DNA of 64,000 bases from Serratia oryzae (GTDB taxonomy: Bacteria; Pseudomonadota; Gammaproteobacteria; Enterobacterales; Enterobacteriaceae): the NCBI RefSeq assembly GCF_001976145.1, contig NZ_MOXD01000006.1, positions 1 to 64,000 of the forward strand. The letters run 5' to 3'. Every line of letters begins with the position of its first letter. Positions within the stretch are counted from its first letter, which is position 1. Below are positions 41,641-51,813 of the stretch, one piece after another. A program made the position numbers and the translations under genes. The notes below the pieces were generated by a model. The model made no database searches and was not told the DNA's origin. It saw nothing but the letters and a program-made list of their open reading frames with translations.

Positions 41641-41711
41641 TCCAGCGCAATGCGGGCTTCCATGCAATGTTTACGTGCACGTGCATGGGTAGACATGGCC
41701 TGGCAGACGAA

Positions 41712-41744
41712 TAAAAAAGGGGCTTACCTTAACGGCAAGCCCCT
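41712..41744 (-). terminator. rplS operon terminator
   Basis: AGGGGCTTGCC and GTAAGCCCCT form a long stem, followed by TTTTTT on the minus strand. Confidence 0.92.
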
Positions 41745-41782
41745 GATAGCTATTAACTTTTGGATGCAGCGTTAGCTGTATC

Positions 41783-42145
<363 letters not shown>

Positions 42146-42177
42146 CTAGGTAAACTGATATATCGGTCTCGTCTGTA

Positions 42178-42945
42178 TCAGACGTTCCCTTCATAGTCCT
42201 GTTGCTTGGCCCGATGTTCTCGTTGGAACTCAGCCAGCAACACCGCTTGCTCGTCAGTCAGAGCTAGGCTTTCTAGAAGTTCAGGTCTTCTAAGCCAGGT
42301 ACGGCCCAGCGACTGCTTTAAGCGCCAGCGACGTATCTCGGCATGGTTGCCCGACAGTAAAACCGGCGGAACCTCCATCCCTTCCAACACCTCGGGACGG
42401 GTGTAGTGCGGGCAGTCCAGCAATCCGTCAACAAAAGAGTCTTCTTCTGCTGAAGCCTGATGGCCCAGCACACCCGGTATAAAGCGGGCGACTGAATCAA
42501 TCAGGGTCATTGCTGGCAGTTCCCCACCGCTGAGGACGTAATCGCCGATTGACCACTCTTCGTCAATTTCGGTTTGGATCACGCGCTCATCAACCCCTTC
42601 ATAGCGGCCACACACCAGAATCATCTTCTGATTAGCCGCCAGTTCGCGCACACCGGTTTGATCCAGTTTACGCCCCTGAGGTGACAGATAAATCACCTTT
42701 GCTCCCTCGCCTGCCGCTGCTCTTGCTGCATGAATGGCTTCCCGTAAAGGTTGCACCATCATCAACATTCCCGGTCCGCCGCCATAAGGGCGATCGTCCA
42801 CGGTACGATGCCGGTCGTAGGTGAAGTCACGCGGACTCCAACACTGCACGCTCAGCAGGCCATTTTTTACTGCCCGGCCAGTCACCCCGTAATCGGTGAT
42901 TGCGCGGAACATCTCAGGAAACAGGCTTACAATACCAATGAACAC
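42178..42945 (-). CDS. trmD: tRNA (guanine-N1-)-methyltransferase
   Basis: The enzyme makes m1G37 in tRNAs reading CUN, CCN and CGG, which prevents frameshifts. The 255 aa show the SPOUT trefoil-knot segment ([20 protein letters not shown], then [20 protein letters not shown]) and the C-terminal domain with [14 protein letters not shown]. It starts 53 bp after rimM. The length is the normal one. Confidence 0.98.
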   Translation of the reverse strand: MFIGIVSLFPEMFRAITDYGVTGRAVKNGLLSVQCWSPRDFTYDRHRTVDDRPYGGGPGMLMMVQPLREAIHAARAAAGEGAKVIYLSPQGRKLDQTGVRELAANQKMILVCGRYEGVDERVIQTEIDEEWSIGDYVLSGGELPAMTLIDSVARFIPGVLGHQASAEEDSFVDGLLDCPHYTRPEVLEGMEVPPVLLSGNHAEIRRWRLKQSLGRTWLRRPELLESLALTDEQAVLLAEFQREHRAKQQDYEGNV

Positions 42946-42997
42946 CAGCCAATCCCCATTTTGTCATTCCACTTGCTTCGACCGCTGAATCCGGAGG

Positions 42998-43546
42998 TCA
43001 AAAACCAGGATCCCACTCAGCCTCAATAATCTTGGCAGCGAGATCGACTTTCTTGATAACCTGCCCATGAAGAAACGGGACCAACCGCTCCTTCATGCCG
43101 AATGCATCTTTCAGGTTTGCCCGCACGACCATCACGTCGTTAGAACCGGTTTCCATCATATCGATGACTTTCCCCAGTTCGTATCCAGAAGTGGTGATTA
43201 CCTGGCAGCCCATCAGGTCTTTCCAGTAATAATCATCGCCTTCCAGAGGAGGCAACTGCCCAGAATCCACGACAATTTCGCAATTGGTCAGTAAATTCGC
43301 CGCATCCCGATCGTCAATACCTTTAATCTTGATGATCAGATCCTGACTGTGGCGCTTCCAGTCTTCCAACTCGACAAGCTGCCACTGACCCGAGCGCTGG
43401 ATAAACCAGGGCTGATAGTCAAATATGCTTTCGGCGTTCTCGGTGGATGAAAATACTCTGAGCCAACCACGAATGCCGTAAGTAGACCCCATTTTACCGA
43501 GTACTATCGGCGCGATCGGTGCTACCGGTTTGAGTTGCTTGCTCAT
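42998..43546 (-). CDS. rimM: Ribosome maturation factor RimM
   Basis: RimM binds S19 and helps assemble the 30S head. The ATG at 43546 ([20 protein letters not shown]) gives 182 aa, as in E. coli; the upstream GTG extension is unlikely. The two domains are an N-terminal RimM beta barrel ([20 protein letters not shown]) and a C-terminal PRC barrel ([20 protein letters not shown]). It lies between rpsP and trmD. Confidence 0.97.
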   Translation of the reverse strand: MSKQLKPVAPIAPIVLGKMGSTYGIRGWLRVFSSTENAESIFDYQPWFIQRSGQWQLVELEDWKRHSQDLIIKIKGIDDRDAANLLTNCEIVVDSGQLPPLEGDDYYWKDLMGCQVITTSGYELGKVIDMMETGSNDVMVVRANLKDAFGMKERLVPFLHGQVIKKVDLAAKIIEAEWDPGF

Positions 43547-43564
43547 TGCCACCACCGCGACAGA

Positions 43565-43813
43565 TTAAGCTGCTTTCTTGGCTTCTTTGATCAGCGCAGA
43601 AACGCGATCAGAAACCGTTGCACCCAGACCCTGCCAGTGCTCAATGCGATCCAGGTCCAGACGCAGTGCTTCAGCCTGACCCGATGCGATCGGGTTGAAG
43701 AAGCCTACACGCTCGATGAAACGACCATCACGAGCATTACGGCTGTCGGTCACTACTACTTGATAGAACGGACGCTTTTTAGCGCCGCCACGTGCCAAAC
43801 GAATTGTTACCAT
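43565..43813 (-). CDS. rpsP: Ribosomal protein S16
   Basis: The 82-aa protein [20 protein letters not shown] is near-identical to E. coli S16, with the [20 protein letters not shown] core. It binds 16S rRNA in the body of the small subunit. First gene of the rpsP-rimM-trmD-rplS operon. Confidence 0.98.
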   Translation of the reverse strand: MVTIRLARGGAKKRPFYQVVVTDSRNARDGRFIERVGFFNPIASGQAEALRLDLDRIEHWQGLGATVSDRVSALIKEAKKAA

Positions 43814-43839
43814 AACATCCTCTTTAGTTAATAAAACAG

Positions 43840-43868
43840 CCGGGCCCCATTGAGGGAACGGGGCCCGG
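43840..43868 (-). terminator. GC-rich hairpin between ffh and rpsP
   Basis: CCGGGCCCC and GGGGCCCGG form a perfect 9-bp stem with an 11-nt loop, followed by CTGTTTTATT on the minus strand. It lies 27 bp upstream of the rpsP start, so it can act as ffh terminator or as leader attenuator of the ribosomal operon. Confidence 0.75.
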
Positions 43869-44030
43869 TTGCAATATAAAAAGCCCGAAAATTTTACTCA
43901 TTTTGGCGCAAAAAGCAATCTAAAGCGTCGATTGCTGGGAATTCGTTTTTGCAGCCGGCATACTTTCAGGCGGTCTTTGCCACCAACGGCAAATCTTTGA
44001 ACGCGTTCACATCTCTAAATGCAAACCACT

Positions 44031-45392
44031 TTAACGGCCTGGGAAGCCCGGCGGCATCATACCCTTCATGCCGCGCATCATCTTCGCCATGCCGCCTTTC
44101 TTCATCTTTTTCATCATGCGCTGCATTTCGTCGAACTGCTTCAGCAAGCGGTTAACGTCCTGCACCTGCATCCCGGAACCCGCTGCGATGCGACGTTTGC
44201 GCGACCCCTTGATAATTTCGGGTTTGGCGCGCTCCTTCAGCGTCATGGAGTTGATAATCGCCTCCATGCGTACCAGAACCTTGTCGTCCATCTGTGATTT
44301 CACGTTGTCTGGCAGTTGCCCGGCCCCCGGCAGTTTGCTCAGCATACTGGCCATACCGCCCATATTACGCATCTGCTTCAACTGCTCCAGGAAGTCGGTC
44401 AAATCGAAACCGTCGCCCTTCTTCAGCTTGTTCGCCAGTTTCTCCGCCTGCGCACGGTCAACTTTGCTTTCAATATCTTCGATCAGCGACAGCACATCGC
44501 CCATGCCGAGGATGCGTGAAGCCACGCGATCCGGATGGAAGGGTTCCAGTGCTTCGGTTTTCTCACCCACACCGAGGAACTTGATCGGCTTGCCGGTAAT
44601 GTGGCGGATAGACAACGCCGCACCGCCGCGCGCATCGCCATCGACTTTGGTCAACACCACGCCAGTCAGCGGCAGCGCTTCGTTGAACGCCTTAGCGGTG
44701 TTAGCCGCATCCTGGCCGGTCATGGCGTCGACGACAAACAGGGTTTCCACCGGCTTGATCGCCGCGTGCACCTGTTTGATTTCGTCCATCATTGCTTCGT
44801 CAACGTGCAAACGGCCCGCGGTATCGACGATCAGAACGTCGTAAAACTTCAGCTTGGCGTGTTGCAGCGCACGGTTAACGATATCGATCGGCTTTTCTTG
44901 CACATCAGACGGGAAGAAATCGATCCCCACGCTCTCTGCCAAGGTCGCCAATTGTTTAATCGCCGCAGGGCGATAAACGTCGGCAGAAACCACCAGAACT
45001 TTTTTCTTCTGCTTTTCTTTCAGGAATTTACCAAGCTTCGCCACGCTGGTGGTTTTACCCGCACCTTGCAGGCCGGCCATCAGCACCACGGCCGGTGGCT
45101 GTGCTGCCAGATTCAGCTCAGTGTTCACCTCACCCATCGCAGCAATCAGTTCGTTTTTGACGATCTTGACGAATTCTTGCCCCGGCGTCAGGCTTTTGTT
45201 CACTTCATGACCAACCGCACTCTCTTTTACACGGTTGATAAACTCACGCACCACAGGCAGCGCAACGTCCGCTTCCAGCAGTGCCATACGCACTTCACGC
45301 AGGGTGTCTTTGATATTATCTTCGGTCAGCCGCCCACGGCCGCTGATATTGCGCAGGGTGCGCGACAATCGATCGGTTAAATTTTCAAACAT
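44031..45392 (-). CDS. ffh: Signal recognition particle protein Ffh
   Basis: GTPase subunit of SRP that targets inner membrane proteins with 4.5S RNA and FtsY. The 453 aa show the N domain, the G domain with GLQGAGKTTSVAKLGKFLKE (G1), DTAGRLHVDEAMM (G3) and TKVDGDARGGAALS (G4), and a C-terminal Met-rich M domain (DEMQRMMKKMKKGGMAKMMR and on) that binds signal peptides. It is divergent from ypjD. Confidence 0.98.
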   Translation of the reverse strand: MFENLTDRLSRTLRNISGRGRLTEDNIKDTLREVRMALLEADVALPVVREFINRVKESAVGHEVNKSLTPGQEFVKIVKNELIAAMGEVNTELNLAAQPPAVVLMAGLQGAGKTTSVAKLGKFLKEKQKKKVLVVSADVYRPAAIKQLATLAESVGIDFFPSDVQEKPIDIVNRALQHAKLKFYDVLIVDTAGRLHVDEAMMDEIKQVHAAIKPVETLFVVDAMTGQDAANTAKAFNEALPLTGVVLTKVDGDARGGAALSIRHITGKPIKFLGVGEKTEALEPFHPDRVASRILGMGDVLSLIEDIESKVDRAQAEKLANKLKKGDGFDLTDFLEQLKQMRNMGGMASMLSKLPGAGQLPDNVKSQMDDKVLVRMEAIINSMTLKERAKPEIIKGSRKRRIAAGSGMQVQDVNRLLKQFDEMQRMMKKMKKGGMAKMMRGMKGMMPPGFPGR

Positions 45393-45557
45393 CGTCTCAT
45401 GCTCAACGTAAAGTCAGGCCGCAGTGGCGACACAATTGCGGCGATTATAACACGAAGCAAACACGATCTCTGCCTCAGCGTTGGAGATCGGTTGGAGTGA
45501 AGCGCGCTCAACGCTATACTGACAGTCCAATTAACCATGCCGATGCTAAATAACGCG

Positions 45558-46349
45558 ATGCCTGTTTTCTCCATTGTGGCTTTGATGGCCTACCTGCTCA
45601 GCCTTGGACTGATCATTCCCAGCTTGTTGCGGAAGAATAGCGCTTACCGTCGGCTGGCGATTGTTTCAGCCGTGGTGGCATTGATCTGCCATGCCGTCGC
45701 ACTCCAGCAACGTATTTTTGACGTCAACACCGGGCAAAACCTCAGTCTGCTGAATATTGGTTCGGTTGTCAGCCTGATTATCTGTTCGGTAATGACCTTT
45801 GTTGCCTCGCGCGATCGCGGTTGGTTCCTGCTGCCGATTGTCTACAGCTTTGCGATCATCAATCTAGCCTTGGCCAGCTTTGTGCCCGGTGAATTTATTA
45901 CTCACCTGGAATCCAGCCCAGAACTGATGGTGCATATTGGCCTGGCACTGTTCTCTTACGCTACGCTGATGATTGCGGCACTTTATGCTTTGCAACTGGC
46001 CTGGTTAGATTACCTGTTGAAGAACAAAAAACTCAGTTTCAGCGCCGATATGCCGCCGCTGATGAGCATTGAACGCAAGATGTTCCACATCACCCAGATC
46101 GGTGTGGTGCTGCTGACCCTGACGCTGTGCACCGGCCTGCTTTACATGGATAACCTGTTCAGTAAAGAGAACGTGCACAAGGCCGTCCTGTCCATCATGG
46201 CCTGGTTTGTTTACATCGTTCTGTTGTGGGGCCACTATCACGAAGGCTGGCGCGGCCGCCGCGTGGTCTGGTTCAGCTTCGCCGGTGCCTTTCTTCTCAC
46301 GCTGGCCTACTTCGGCAGCCGCCTGATCCAGGAAGTGATGGTGCGCTAG
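45558..46349 (+). CDS. ypjD: YpjD/CcsA-like inner membrane protein
   Basis: I place the start at 45558 (MPVFSIVALMAYLLSLGLII), giving 263 aa as in E. coli. Eight membrane helices and the CcsA/CcmC-type block with conserved His and Trp (WFVYIVLLWGHYHEGWRGRR) suggest a haem-handling or cytochrome-assembly fold. E. coli YpjD has no firm function, though CcsA-like domains suggest c-type cytochrome or haem work. It is followed by corB at 63 bp. Confidence 0.92.
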   Translation: MPVFSIVALMAYLLSLGLIIPSLLRKNSAYRRLAIVSAVVALICHAVALQQRIFDVNTGQNLSLLNIGSVVSLIICSVMTFVASRDRGWFLLPIVYSFAIINLALASFVPGEFITHLESSPELMVHIGLALFSYATLMIAALYALQLAWLDYLLKNKKLSFSADMPPLMSIERKMFHITQIGVVLLTLTLCTGLLYMDNLFSKENVHKAVLSIMAWFVYIVLLWGHYHEGWRGRRVVWFSFAGAFLLTLAYFGSRLIQEVMVR

Positions 46350-46412
46350 AATATCCTCTAGGCCCCCTCATTCCGGTGAGGCTTTATTTCTCTGTGCATA
46401 AGGAATATCGCG

Positions 46413-47702
46413 TTGGAGCATGTTTCGACAGGGACCCTCATCATCATTCTGGTGATTATGATTGTGGTCTCCGCTTATTTTTCAGCATCAGAAACCGGCA
46501 TGATGACGCTCAATCGCTATCGTCTGCGTCATCTGTCCAAACAGGGCAACCGTGCTGCGCGCCGGGTAGAGAAACTGCTGCAAAAGCCCGATCGTCTGAT
46601 TGGCCTGGTGTTAATCGGCAATAACCTGGTCAACATTCTGGCCTCAGCCTTAGCAACTATCGTCGGTATGCGTCTGTATGGCGATCTCGGGGTAGCCATT
46701 GCCACCGGGGTTCTGACCCTTCTAGTGCTGCTATTTGCAGAGGTGCTGCCTAAAACCTTCGCAGCGCTTTACCCGGAACGTATCGCGTTCCCCAGCAGCT
46801 TCATACTGGCACCGTTGCAGAAAGTCATGTTTCCGCTGGTATGGCTGCTGAATGGCATCACCACACTGATATTGCGTATTTTCGGCATTCGCACCAACGT
46901 ACGTATCAGCGGTGCCTTAAGCCAAGACGAACTAAGAACCATTGTGAATGAATCCCAGTCTCAGATTTCACGTCGCAATCAAGACATGCTGATTTCCGTA
47001 CTTGATTTGGAAAAAGTGACGGTGGACGACATCATGGTGCCACGCAACGAGATCGTCGGCATTGATGTTAATGATGATTGGAAGTCGATCATGCGCCAAC
47101 TGACCCACTCCCCACATGGCCGCATCGTGCTATACCGCAGTTCGCTGGACGACTCCATCGGTATGCTGCGAGTACGTGAGGCCTATCGCTTGATGACCGA
47201 GAAAAAAGAGTTCAATAAAGAGAACCTGCTGCGCGCCGCCGACGAGATCTACTACGTGCCAGAAGGCACACCGCTCAATGTGCAACTGGTGAAGTTCCAG
47301 CGTAACAAAGAGAAAGTCGGCATTGTGGTCGATGAATATGGCGACATTCAGGGCCTCGTCACGGTAGAGGATATTCTTGAGGAGATCGTCGGAGATTTCA
47401 CCACCTCAATGTCTCCGACGCTGGCAGAGGAAGTGAATCCGCAAAGCGATGGTTCAGTGCTGATTGATGGCACGGCGAACGTGCGTGAGCTGAATAAAGC
47501 CTTCAACTGGAGCTTACCCGCTACGGAAGCCCGCACCATCAATGGCATGCTGCTGGAAGAGTTAGAAGAGATCCCCGAGATTGGTAAACGTGTGCGCATC
47601 GGCAACTACGATATTGATATCCTCGACGTGCAAGAAAATATGATTAAGCAGGTGCGCGTCACACCGATAAAATCACTGCAGGCCAGCGTGCAGAATCATT
47701 AA
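46413..47702 (+). CDS. yfjD: CorB/YfjD family transporter-like protein
   Basis: Translation begins at TTG (46413) after AAGGA, as in the E. coli gene. The 429 aa hold a CNNM/DUF21 membrane domain (residues 1-190, with SASETGMMTLNRYRLRHLSK), two CBS domains (DDIMVPRNEIVGIDVNDDWK; YVPEGTPLNVQLVKFQRNKE, then VVDEYGDIQGLVTVEDILEE) and a C-terminal CorC_HlyC domain. Family members move or regulate Mg2+ and Co2+. Confidence 0.93.
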   Translation: MEHVSTGTLIIILVIMIVVSAYFSASETGMMTLNRYRLRHLSKQGNRAARRVEKLLQKPDRLIGLVLIGNNLVNILASALATIVGMRLYGDLGVAIATGVLTLLVLLFAEVLPKTFAALYPERIAFPSSFILAPLQKVMFPLVWLLNGITTLILRIFGIRTNVRISGALSQDELRTIVNESQSQISRRNQDMLISVLDLEKVTVDDIMVPRNEIVGIDVNDDWKSIMRQLTHSPHGRIVLYRSSLDDSIGMLRVREAYRLMTEKKEFNKENLLRAADEIYYVPEGTPLNVQLVKFQRNKEKVGIVVDEYGDIQGLVTVEDILEEIVGDFTTSMSPTLAEEVNPQSDGSVLIDGTANVRELNKAFNWSLPATEARTINGMLLEELEEIPEIGKRVRIGNYDIDILDVQENMIKQVRVTPIKSLQASVQNH

Positions 47703-47722
47703 TTACCCATTGATATAAAAAG

Positions 47723-47749
47723 AAAAAGACGCGGAATCGCGTCTTTTTT
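47723..47749. terminator. Terminator between convergent corB-type gene and luxS
   Basis: AAAAAGACGC and GCGTCTTTTTT flank a short loop, with A and T tracts on both sides, so it works in both directions. Confidence 0.9.
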
Positions 47750-47770
47750 AATCTCTGAATATTGGCGGAA

Positions 47771-48286
47771 CTAAATATGCAATTCCTGCAGCTTCTCTTT
47801 CGGTAACGCCAATTCGTCGTTGTGGTTCACCACCACGCCGTGATCGAGGATATGCTTAGCAATCTCCTGCGCTTCTTCTAGTGAATGCATGTGGTAGGTG
47901 CCACATTGGAATTCGTTCAGCTCAGGGATTTTACGCTGATCGGTAACCTTCAGCACATCAGCCATCGCTGCTTGCCACGCATTGGCAACGCGCTGTTCTT
48001 CAGGCATGCCAATCAGGCTCATGTAGAAACCGGTACGGCAGCCCATTGGGGAGATATCAATAATCTCAACGCCATTACCATTCAGGTGGTCACGCATAAA
48101 ACCGGCAAACAGATGCTCCAGCGTATGAATCCCGCGCTCCGGCATCACTTCCAGATTTGGGCGACAAAAGCGCAGATCGAATACGGTGATCGTATCGCCG
48201 TGAGGAGTTTGCATGGTTTTAGCTACGCGGACAGCCGGAGCTGCCATGCGAGTATGGTCTACGGTAAAACTATCCAACAGTGGCAT
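47771..48286 (-). CDS. luxS: S-ribosylhomocysteine lyase LuxS
   Basis: LuxS cleaves S-ribosylhomocysteine to homocysteine and DPD, the AI-2 precursor. The metal ligands are His54 and His58 in [10 protein letters not shown] (with catalytic Glu57) and the Cys in [14 protein letters not shown]. 171 aa is standard. A terminator follows, and the sRNA MicA is encoded divergently upstream. Confidence 0.98.
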   Translation of the reverse strand: MPLLDSFTVDHTRMAAPAVRVAKTMQTPHGDTITVFDLRFCRPNLEVMPERGIHTLEHLFAGFMRDHLNGNGVEIIDISPMGCRTGFYMSLIGMPEEQRVANAWQAAMADVLKVTDQRKIPELNEFQCGTYHMHSLEEAQEIAKHILDHGVVVNHNDELALPKEKLQELHI

Positions 48287-48338
48287 ATCGTCACCTCCTC
48301 ATAAATAGCATGTATTTCGAAACTTTTTTCCCACTAGA

Positions 48339-48367
48339 GGAAACCTTTTCTAACTCAGCGAGTCTGA
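48339..48367 (+). promoter_or_regulatory. Sigma-E promoter of micA
   Basis: GGAAAC (48339-48344) and TCTGA (48363-48367) fit sigma-E -35 and -10 elements with the correct spacing. Transcription would start at about 48374. Confidence 0.8.
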
Positions 48368-48373
48368 GTATAT

Positions 48374-48455
48374 GAAAGACGCGCATTTGTTATCATCGTC
48401 ATCCCTGTTATCAGAGATGCATATTTGGCCACATTGATGTGGCCATTTCTTTTTT
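48374..48455 (+). ncRNA. micA: Small RNA MicA
   Basis: The start GAAAGACGCGCATTTGTTAT is the conserved, Hfq-bound seed region that pairs with ompA mRNA. The end GGCCACATTGATGTGGCC plus a T tract is the terminator. The location between luxS and gshA, on the opposite strand, is the same as in E. coli. MicA is an envelope-stress sRNA that lowers outer membrane protein synthesis. Confidence 0.95.
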
Positions 48456-50016
48456 AGCCCCCGCCGTTTGCCTTCAGGAACTCGTCAAAGCTTAATGTAT
48501 CACCAGCTTCCAGCTCATGCTGGCGCTGCCACGATGCTTTTTGTTCCTGAGCCAACTGCTCTTCAGTCAACAGCTCCAGCGGTTCTTTCATCAGCATGTT
48601 ACGGTATTGCTCCGCTAGCCCCAGACCAACACGGCCGATGCCTTCGGCTTTCATCGCCTTCAGGATACGGGCAGAGAATGTCAGTTCAGGATCGTCGAAC
48701 GCGGCGACCAGTTGATCACAAACCTGTTGATACTGATGATTACCCGCTTCGCTATCGAGCACTTCAGCGACACGTCTAAGATCGTCAAACAACGCCTTAC
48801 CCACCGTCGTCAGCGGTTCACGGGTATCATCACAACCAATACCAATAGTCTGCTCCGGTTTACGCCCTTCCAGAATCACGCGATTCCAGTTTTTACGCGT
48901 ACACAGCAGTTCGTCGCTGCTCATCTCCGGCGCATCGGCCAATACGCACCACACCAGGAACAGATCCAGGAAACGGGCCTGTACGGCATCGACACCAATC
49001 GGCGAGAACGGGTTAATGTCCAGCGAACGCACTTCAATATATTCGATTCCACCGCGTAGCAGCGCATCTGACGGCGTTTCACCACTGTTGGTAACGCGCT
49101 TGGGCCGAATCGGGGCGTAAAGCTCGTTCTCTATCTGCAAGACGTTGCTGTTAAGCTGCAGATAGCGATCGCCCTCTTTCACTCCCAGCTTGGCATATTC
49201 TTCAGACGGTGTAGCGATCGCTCGCTTCAGCCCTTTCACGTAACTTTGCAAATCGTTAAAGGTAATCCCCAGATTACTCTGCGATTTGTTAGTGTAGCCG
49301 AGATCGCTCAAACGCAACGAAGTGGCGTACGGCAAATAGCACATGCCCTGTGCATTTCGCTCAAACGGCAGCGCCGTTTCTCGCCCTTTCAGGAACGAGG
49401 AACAAATTGCCGGCGAAGCACCAAACAGGTAAGGGATCACCCAGCCAAAACGGTAATAATTGCGGATCAGCCGGAAATATCCTGCCGAAATCTGCTCTTT
49501 ACCACTTTCGGCGTCCTCAACGCCTGCCCATGCCTGCCAGAATTCTAACGGCAAGGAGAAATTATAGTGCACGCCAGAAATCGTCTGCATCAATGCACCA
49601 TAGCGGTTCTTCAGGCCTTCACGGTACAGCGTTTTCATGCGCCCGATATTTGACGAACCAAACTGCGCCAGTTCGATATCCTGCTCAGCCTCGATGAAAC
49701 ACGGCATGCTCAGTGGCCACATGCGCTCATCGCCCAGGCTCCGTGCCACATGACGGTGGATGTCACGCAAGAACGCCAGCAGGTGATCGATATCGTCATC
49801 TACCGGCGTAATAAACTCTAACAACGCCTCGGCAAAGTCTGTGGTAATCCATTGGTGCGTTAATGCCGCCCCCAGTTGTTCTGGATGACCGGTCGTCGCG
49901 AGCGTGCCATCAGCGGTAACCCGCAGTGTTTCACGCTCGATACCACGCCGGATCCCTTTTAATGCATGAGGGTGGGCTTCCAACCAGGAAAGCGCCTGTG
50001 ATACGTCCGGGATCAA
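48454..50016 (-). CDS. gshA: Glutamate-cysteine ligase
   Basis: First step of glutathione synthesis. The 520 aa match E. coli GshA through the start [20 protein letters not shown], the ATP- and metal-binding block [20 protein letters not shown] and the central [19 protein letters not shown]. The stop lies at the 3' end of micA on the opposite strand (2-bp overlap). An in-frame upstream gap of about 80 bp separates it from yqaA. Confidence 0.97.
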   Translation of the reverse strand: MIPDVSQALSWLEAHPHALKGIRRGIERETLRVTADGTLATTGHPEQLGAALTHQWITTDFAEALLEFITPVDDDIDHLLAFLRDIHRHVARSLGDERMWPLSMPCFIEAEQDIELAQFGSSNIGRMKTLYREGLKNRYGALMQTISGVHYNFSLPLEFWQAWAGVEDAESGKEQISAGYFRLIRNYYRFGWVIPYLFGASPAICSSFLKGRETALPFERNAQGMCYLPYATSLRLSDLGYTNKSQSNLGITFNDLQSYVKGLKRAIATPSEEYAKLGVKEGDRYLQLNSNVLQIENELYAPIRPKRVTNSGETPSDALLRGGIEYIEVRSLDINPFSPIGVDAVQARFLDLFLVWCVLADAPEMSSDELLCTRKNWNRVILEGRKPEQTIGIGCDDTREPLTTVGKALFDDLRRVAEVLDSEAGNHQYQQVCDQLVAAFDDPELTFSARILKAMKAEGIGRVGLGLAEQYRNMLMKEPLELLTEEQLAQEQKASWQRQHELEAGDTLSFDEFLKANGGG

Positions 50017-50098
50017 ATTGACCTCCCGCTGCTAAAAACGATAACTTGTCAGCTTACTGAATCCGCTACCAAGTGAATATTGATTTATATTCATTTGG

Positions 50099-50527
50099 TT
50101 AATGCCACCAGGCGATTCCCTGCAGCGTGATCATAGTTAATATGATGTAACGCAACGCTTTTCCAACACACAGAAATAGCGTGACAGAGCCCCATGGCAT
50201 GCGCAGCCAGCCTGCCAACACGCACAACAAATCGCCCACTACCGGCATCCAACTGAGCAACAGCGCAGCCGGACCAAAGCGTTTTAACCAACCGAGCGCC
50301 GTTTCCAACCCCCGCTGCGATTTCAACGCCGGTAATAGGCGCCCAATAATAACGTTGGTCAATCCACCCAGTGTATTACCCAAGGTGGCCACCAGCACCA
50401 ATAGACTTGGTGAAACACTGCTGTTGGTCAGCAAAGCCACCAACAGGATCTCCGAATTGCCAGGCAACAGCGTCGCACTGAGAAAGCTGCTGCCAAACAA
50501 TGACATGATAGCCAGCGTACTACTCAC
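50099..50527 (-). CDS. yqaA: DedA-family membrane protein YqaA
   Basis: The 142 aa contain four membrane segments and a SNARE-associated/VTT-like segment (LLPGNSEILLVALLTNSSVS; GNTLGGLTNVIIGRLLPA). The basic GLGWLKRFGP-type loop (LGWLKRFGPAALLLSWMPVV) is typical. DedA-type proteins affect membrane lipid handling and cell envelope integrity. It overlaps yqaB by 4 bp and is cotranscribed. Confidence 0.9.
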   Translation of the reverse strand: MSSTLAIMSLFGSSFLSATLLPGNSEILLVALLTNSSVSPSLLVLVATLGNTLGGLTNVIIGRLLPALKSQRGLETALGWLKRFGPAALLLSWMPVVGDLLCVLAGWLRMPWGSVTLFLCVGKALRYIILTMITLQGIAWWH

Positions 50528-51090
50528 AATGTACGGACGTCTACCACGGCCATATTGGCACGCTTTGCTGCCTGAATACCAAAATCGGCATCTTCAAACA
50601 CCACACACTGCTCTGGCGGCACGCCAATCAACTCAGCGCAACGCAGAAACGTATCTGGCTCCGGCTTGTGACGCTGCACATCGTCAGCACCGACAATGGC
50701 ATCAAAACAGTTAAACAGCCCTAAATGACGCAACAGCATCTCCGCCATACGGTGTTCGCTGCCGGTACCCACCGCCATCGGACGGCGGCCATGATAGGAT
50801 TTCACTACCTCGATCAACGGCAACGGCCGCACGCTTTCCAGCAGCATGGCTTCTACCGCTCGGGTTTTCTCTGCTGCAAGGTGATGGGGATCGAGATCGG
50901 CCTGATGCGCCACAATGATCGCCTGGGCAATATGCCAAGTAGGTGAACCATTCAATGCCACCATCGCAGCCTCATCAAACGTCATGCCATAGCGCGCCAA
51001 CACTGCATGCCACGCCTTGCGATGCGTCGATTCGGTATCCAGAATCGTGCCATCCATGTCGAAGATCAGACCCTGGTAGCGATCGTACAT
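50524..51090 (-). CDS. yqaB: HAD-family sugar phosphatase YqaB
   Basis: The start at 51090 (MYDRYQGLIFDMDGTILDTE) has GGAG upstream and gives 188 aa as in E. coli. HAD motifs are present: D-x-D-G-T (FDMDGTILD), Thr/Ser motif (VGTGSEHRMAE), Lys (KPEPDTFL) and FEDADFGIQAAKRA. E. coli YqaB is fructose-1-phosphatase-like. The longer frame up to 51216 is rejected. Confidence 0.94.
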   Translation of the reverse strand: MYDRYQGLIFDMDGTILDTESTHRKAWHAVLARYGMTFDEAAMVALNGSPTWHIAQAIIVAHQADLDPHHLAAEKTRAVEAMLLESVRPLPLIEVVKSYHGRRPMAVGTGSEHRMAEMLLRHLGLFNCFDAIVGADDVQRHKPEPDTFLRCAELIGVPPEQCVVFEDADFGIQAAKRANMAVVDVRTL

Positions 51091-51203
51091 CATGACTCCA
51101 TGCTCGTTGAAGAAAGAAAACCACTTTAGCGTAAAGCTGAATGGTTGTCGCTGCTTGAACATGACGGAAAGTGCGGAACGGAAACGATGAGGAGCAGAAA
51201 GCG

Positions 51204-51227
51204 AAAAACCCGCCAAAGCGGGTTTTT
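51204..51227 (-). terminator. tRNA cluster terminator
   Basis: AAACCCGC and GCGGGTTTTT form a stem and T tract, just after the first tRNA-Arg gene in the minus direction. It is nearly symmetric, so it may also serve in the plus direction. Confidence 0.85.
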
Positions 51228-51233
51228 CTTAGA

Positions 51234-51310
51234 TGGTGCATCCAGGAGGATTCGAACCTCCGACCGCTCGGTTCGTAGCCGAGTACTCTATCCAGCTGAG
51301 CTATGGATGC
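51234..51310 (-). tRNA. tRNA-Arg(ACG), copy 1
   Basis: A 77-nt cloverleaf with encoded CCA. The anticodon arm CTCGGCTACGAACCGAG holds ACG. The three intact copies (also 51503-51579 and 51641-51717) are identical apart from flanks, and correspond to the argVYZQ group of E. coli. Confidence 0.97.
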
Positions 51311-51364
51311 AATCTGACTTTTTACTGCGAATTTGTTTCGTTCCGTGAAACTTCACTTGAAGAA

Positions 51365-51382
51365 TGGTGCATCCAGGAGGAT
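51365..51382 (-). pseudogene. tRNA-Arg fragment
   Basis: TGGTGCATCCAGGAGGAT repeats the 3' end of tRNA-Arg (18 nt, including CCA). The rest of the gene is replaced by 51383-51500, which can fold through GGAGGAT (51376-51382) and ATCCTCC (51431-51437), and through AGCG/CGCT and CGTTGC/GCAACG stems. A fourth tRNA copy was lost or interrupted here. Confidence 0.75.
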
Positions 51383-51502
51383 GACTCAGCGTAAACGCTT
51401 CGCCCTGCGGGCCGTTGCTAAAGCAACGTTATCCTCCTTCGGATTACCTTCTAGCTCGCACTTACTTGAAAGCGAATACTTTGCGGTAAGTACGCTTAAG
51501 AA

Positions 51503-51579
51503 TGGTGCATCCAGGAGGATTCGAACCTCCGACCGCTCGGTTCGTAGCCGAGTACTCTATCCAGCTGAGCTATGGATGC
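51503..51579 (-). tRNA. tRNA-Arg(ACG), copy 2
   Basis: Identical body to copy 1, anticodon ACG, CCA encoded. The cluster is minus strand, in the order Ser, Arg, Arg, broken Arg, Arg. Confidence 0.97.
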
Positions 51580-51640
51580 ACGGGAATTCTTTCTGATACC
51601 TTATGGTATAACTTCAATCGCTTTACCATATGGCTAAATA

Positions 51641-51717
51641 TGGTGCATCCAGGAGGATTCGAACCTCCGACCGCTCGGTTCGTAGCCGAGTACTCTATCC
51701 AGCTGAGCTATGGATGC
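51641..51717 (-). tRNA. tRNA-Arg(ACG), copy 3
   Basis: Identical body to copies 1 and 2, anticodon ACG. It lies 3 bp downstream of tRNA-Ser, so both come from one precursor. Confidence 0.97.
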
Positions 51718-51720
51718 AAA

Positions 51721-51813
51721 TGGCGGTGAGGCGGGGATTCGAACCCCGGATGCAGCTTTTGACCGCATACTCCCTTAGCAGGGGAGCGCCTTCAGCCTCT
51801 CGGCCACCTCACC
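51721..51813 (-). tRNA. serV: tRNA-Ser(GCT)
   Basis: A 93-nt class II tRNA with a long variable arm. The loop CTGCTAA in the stem CTCCC/GGGAG gives anticodon GCT. CCA is encoded. Position next to csrA is as in E. coli. Confidence 0.97.
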
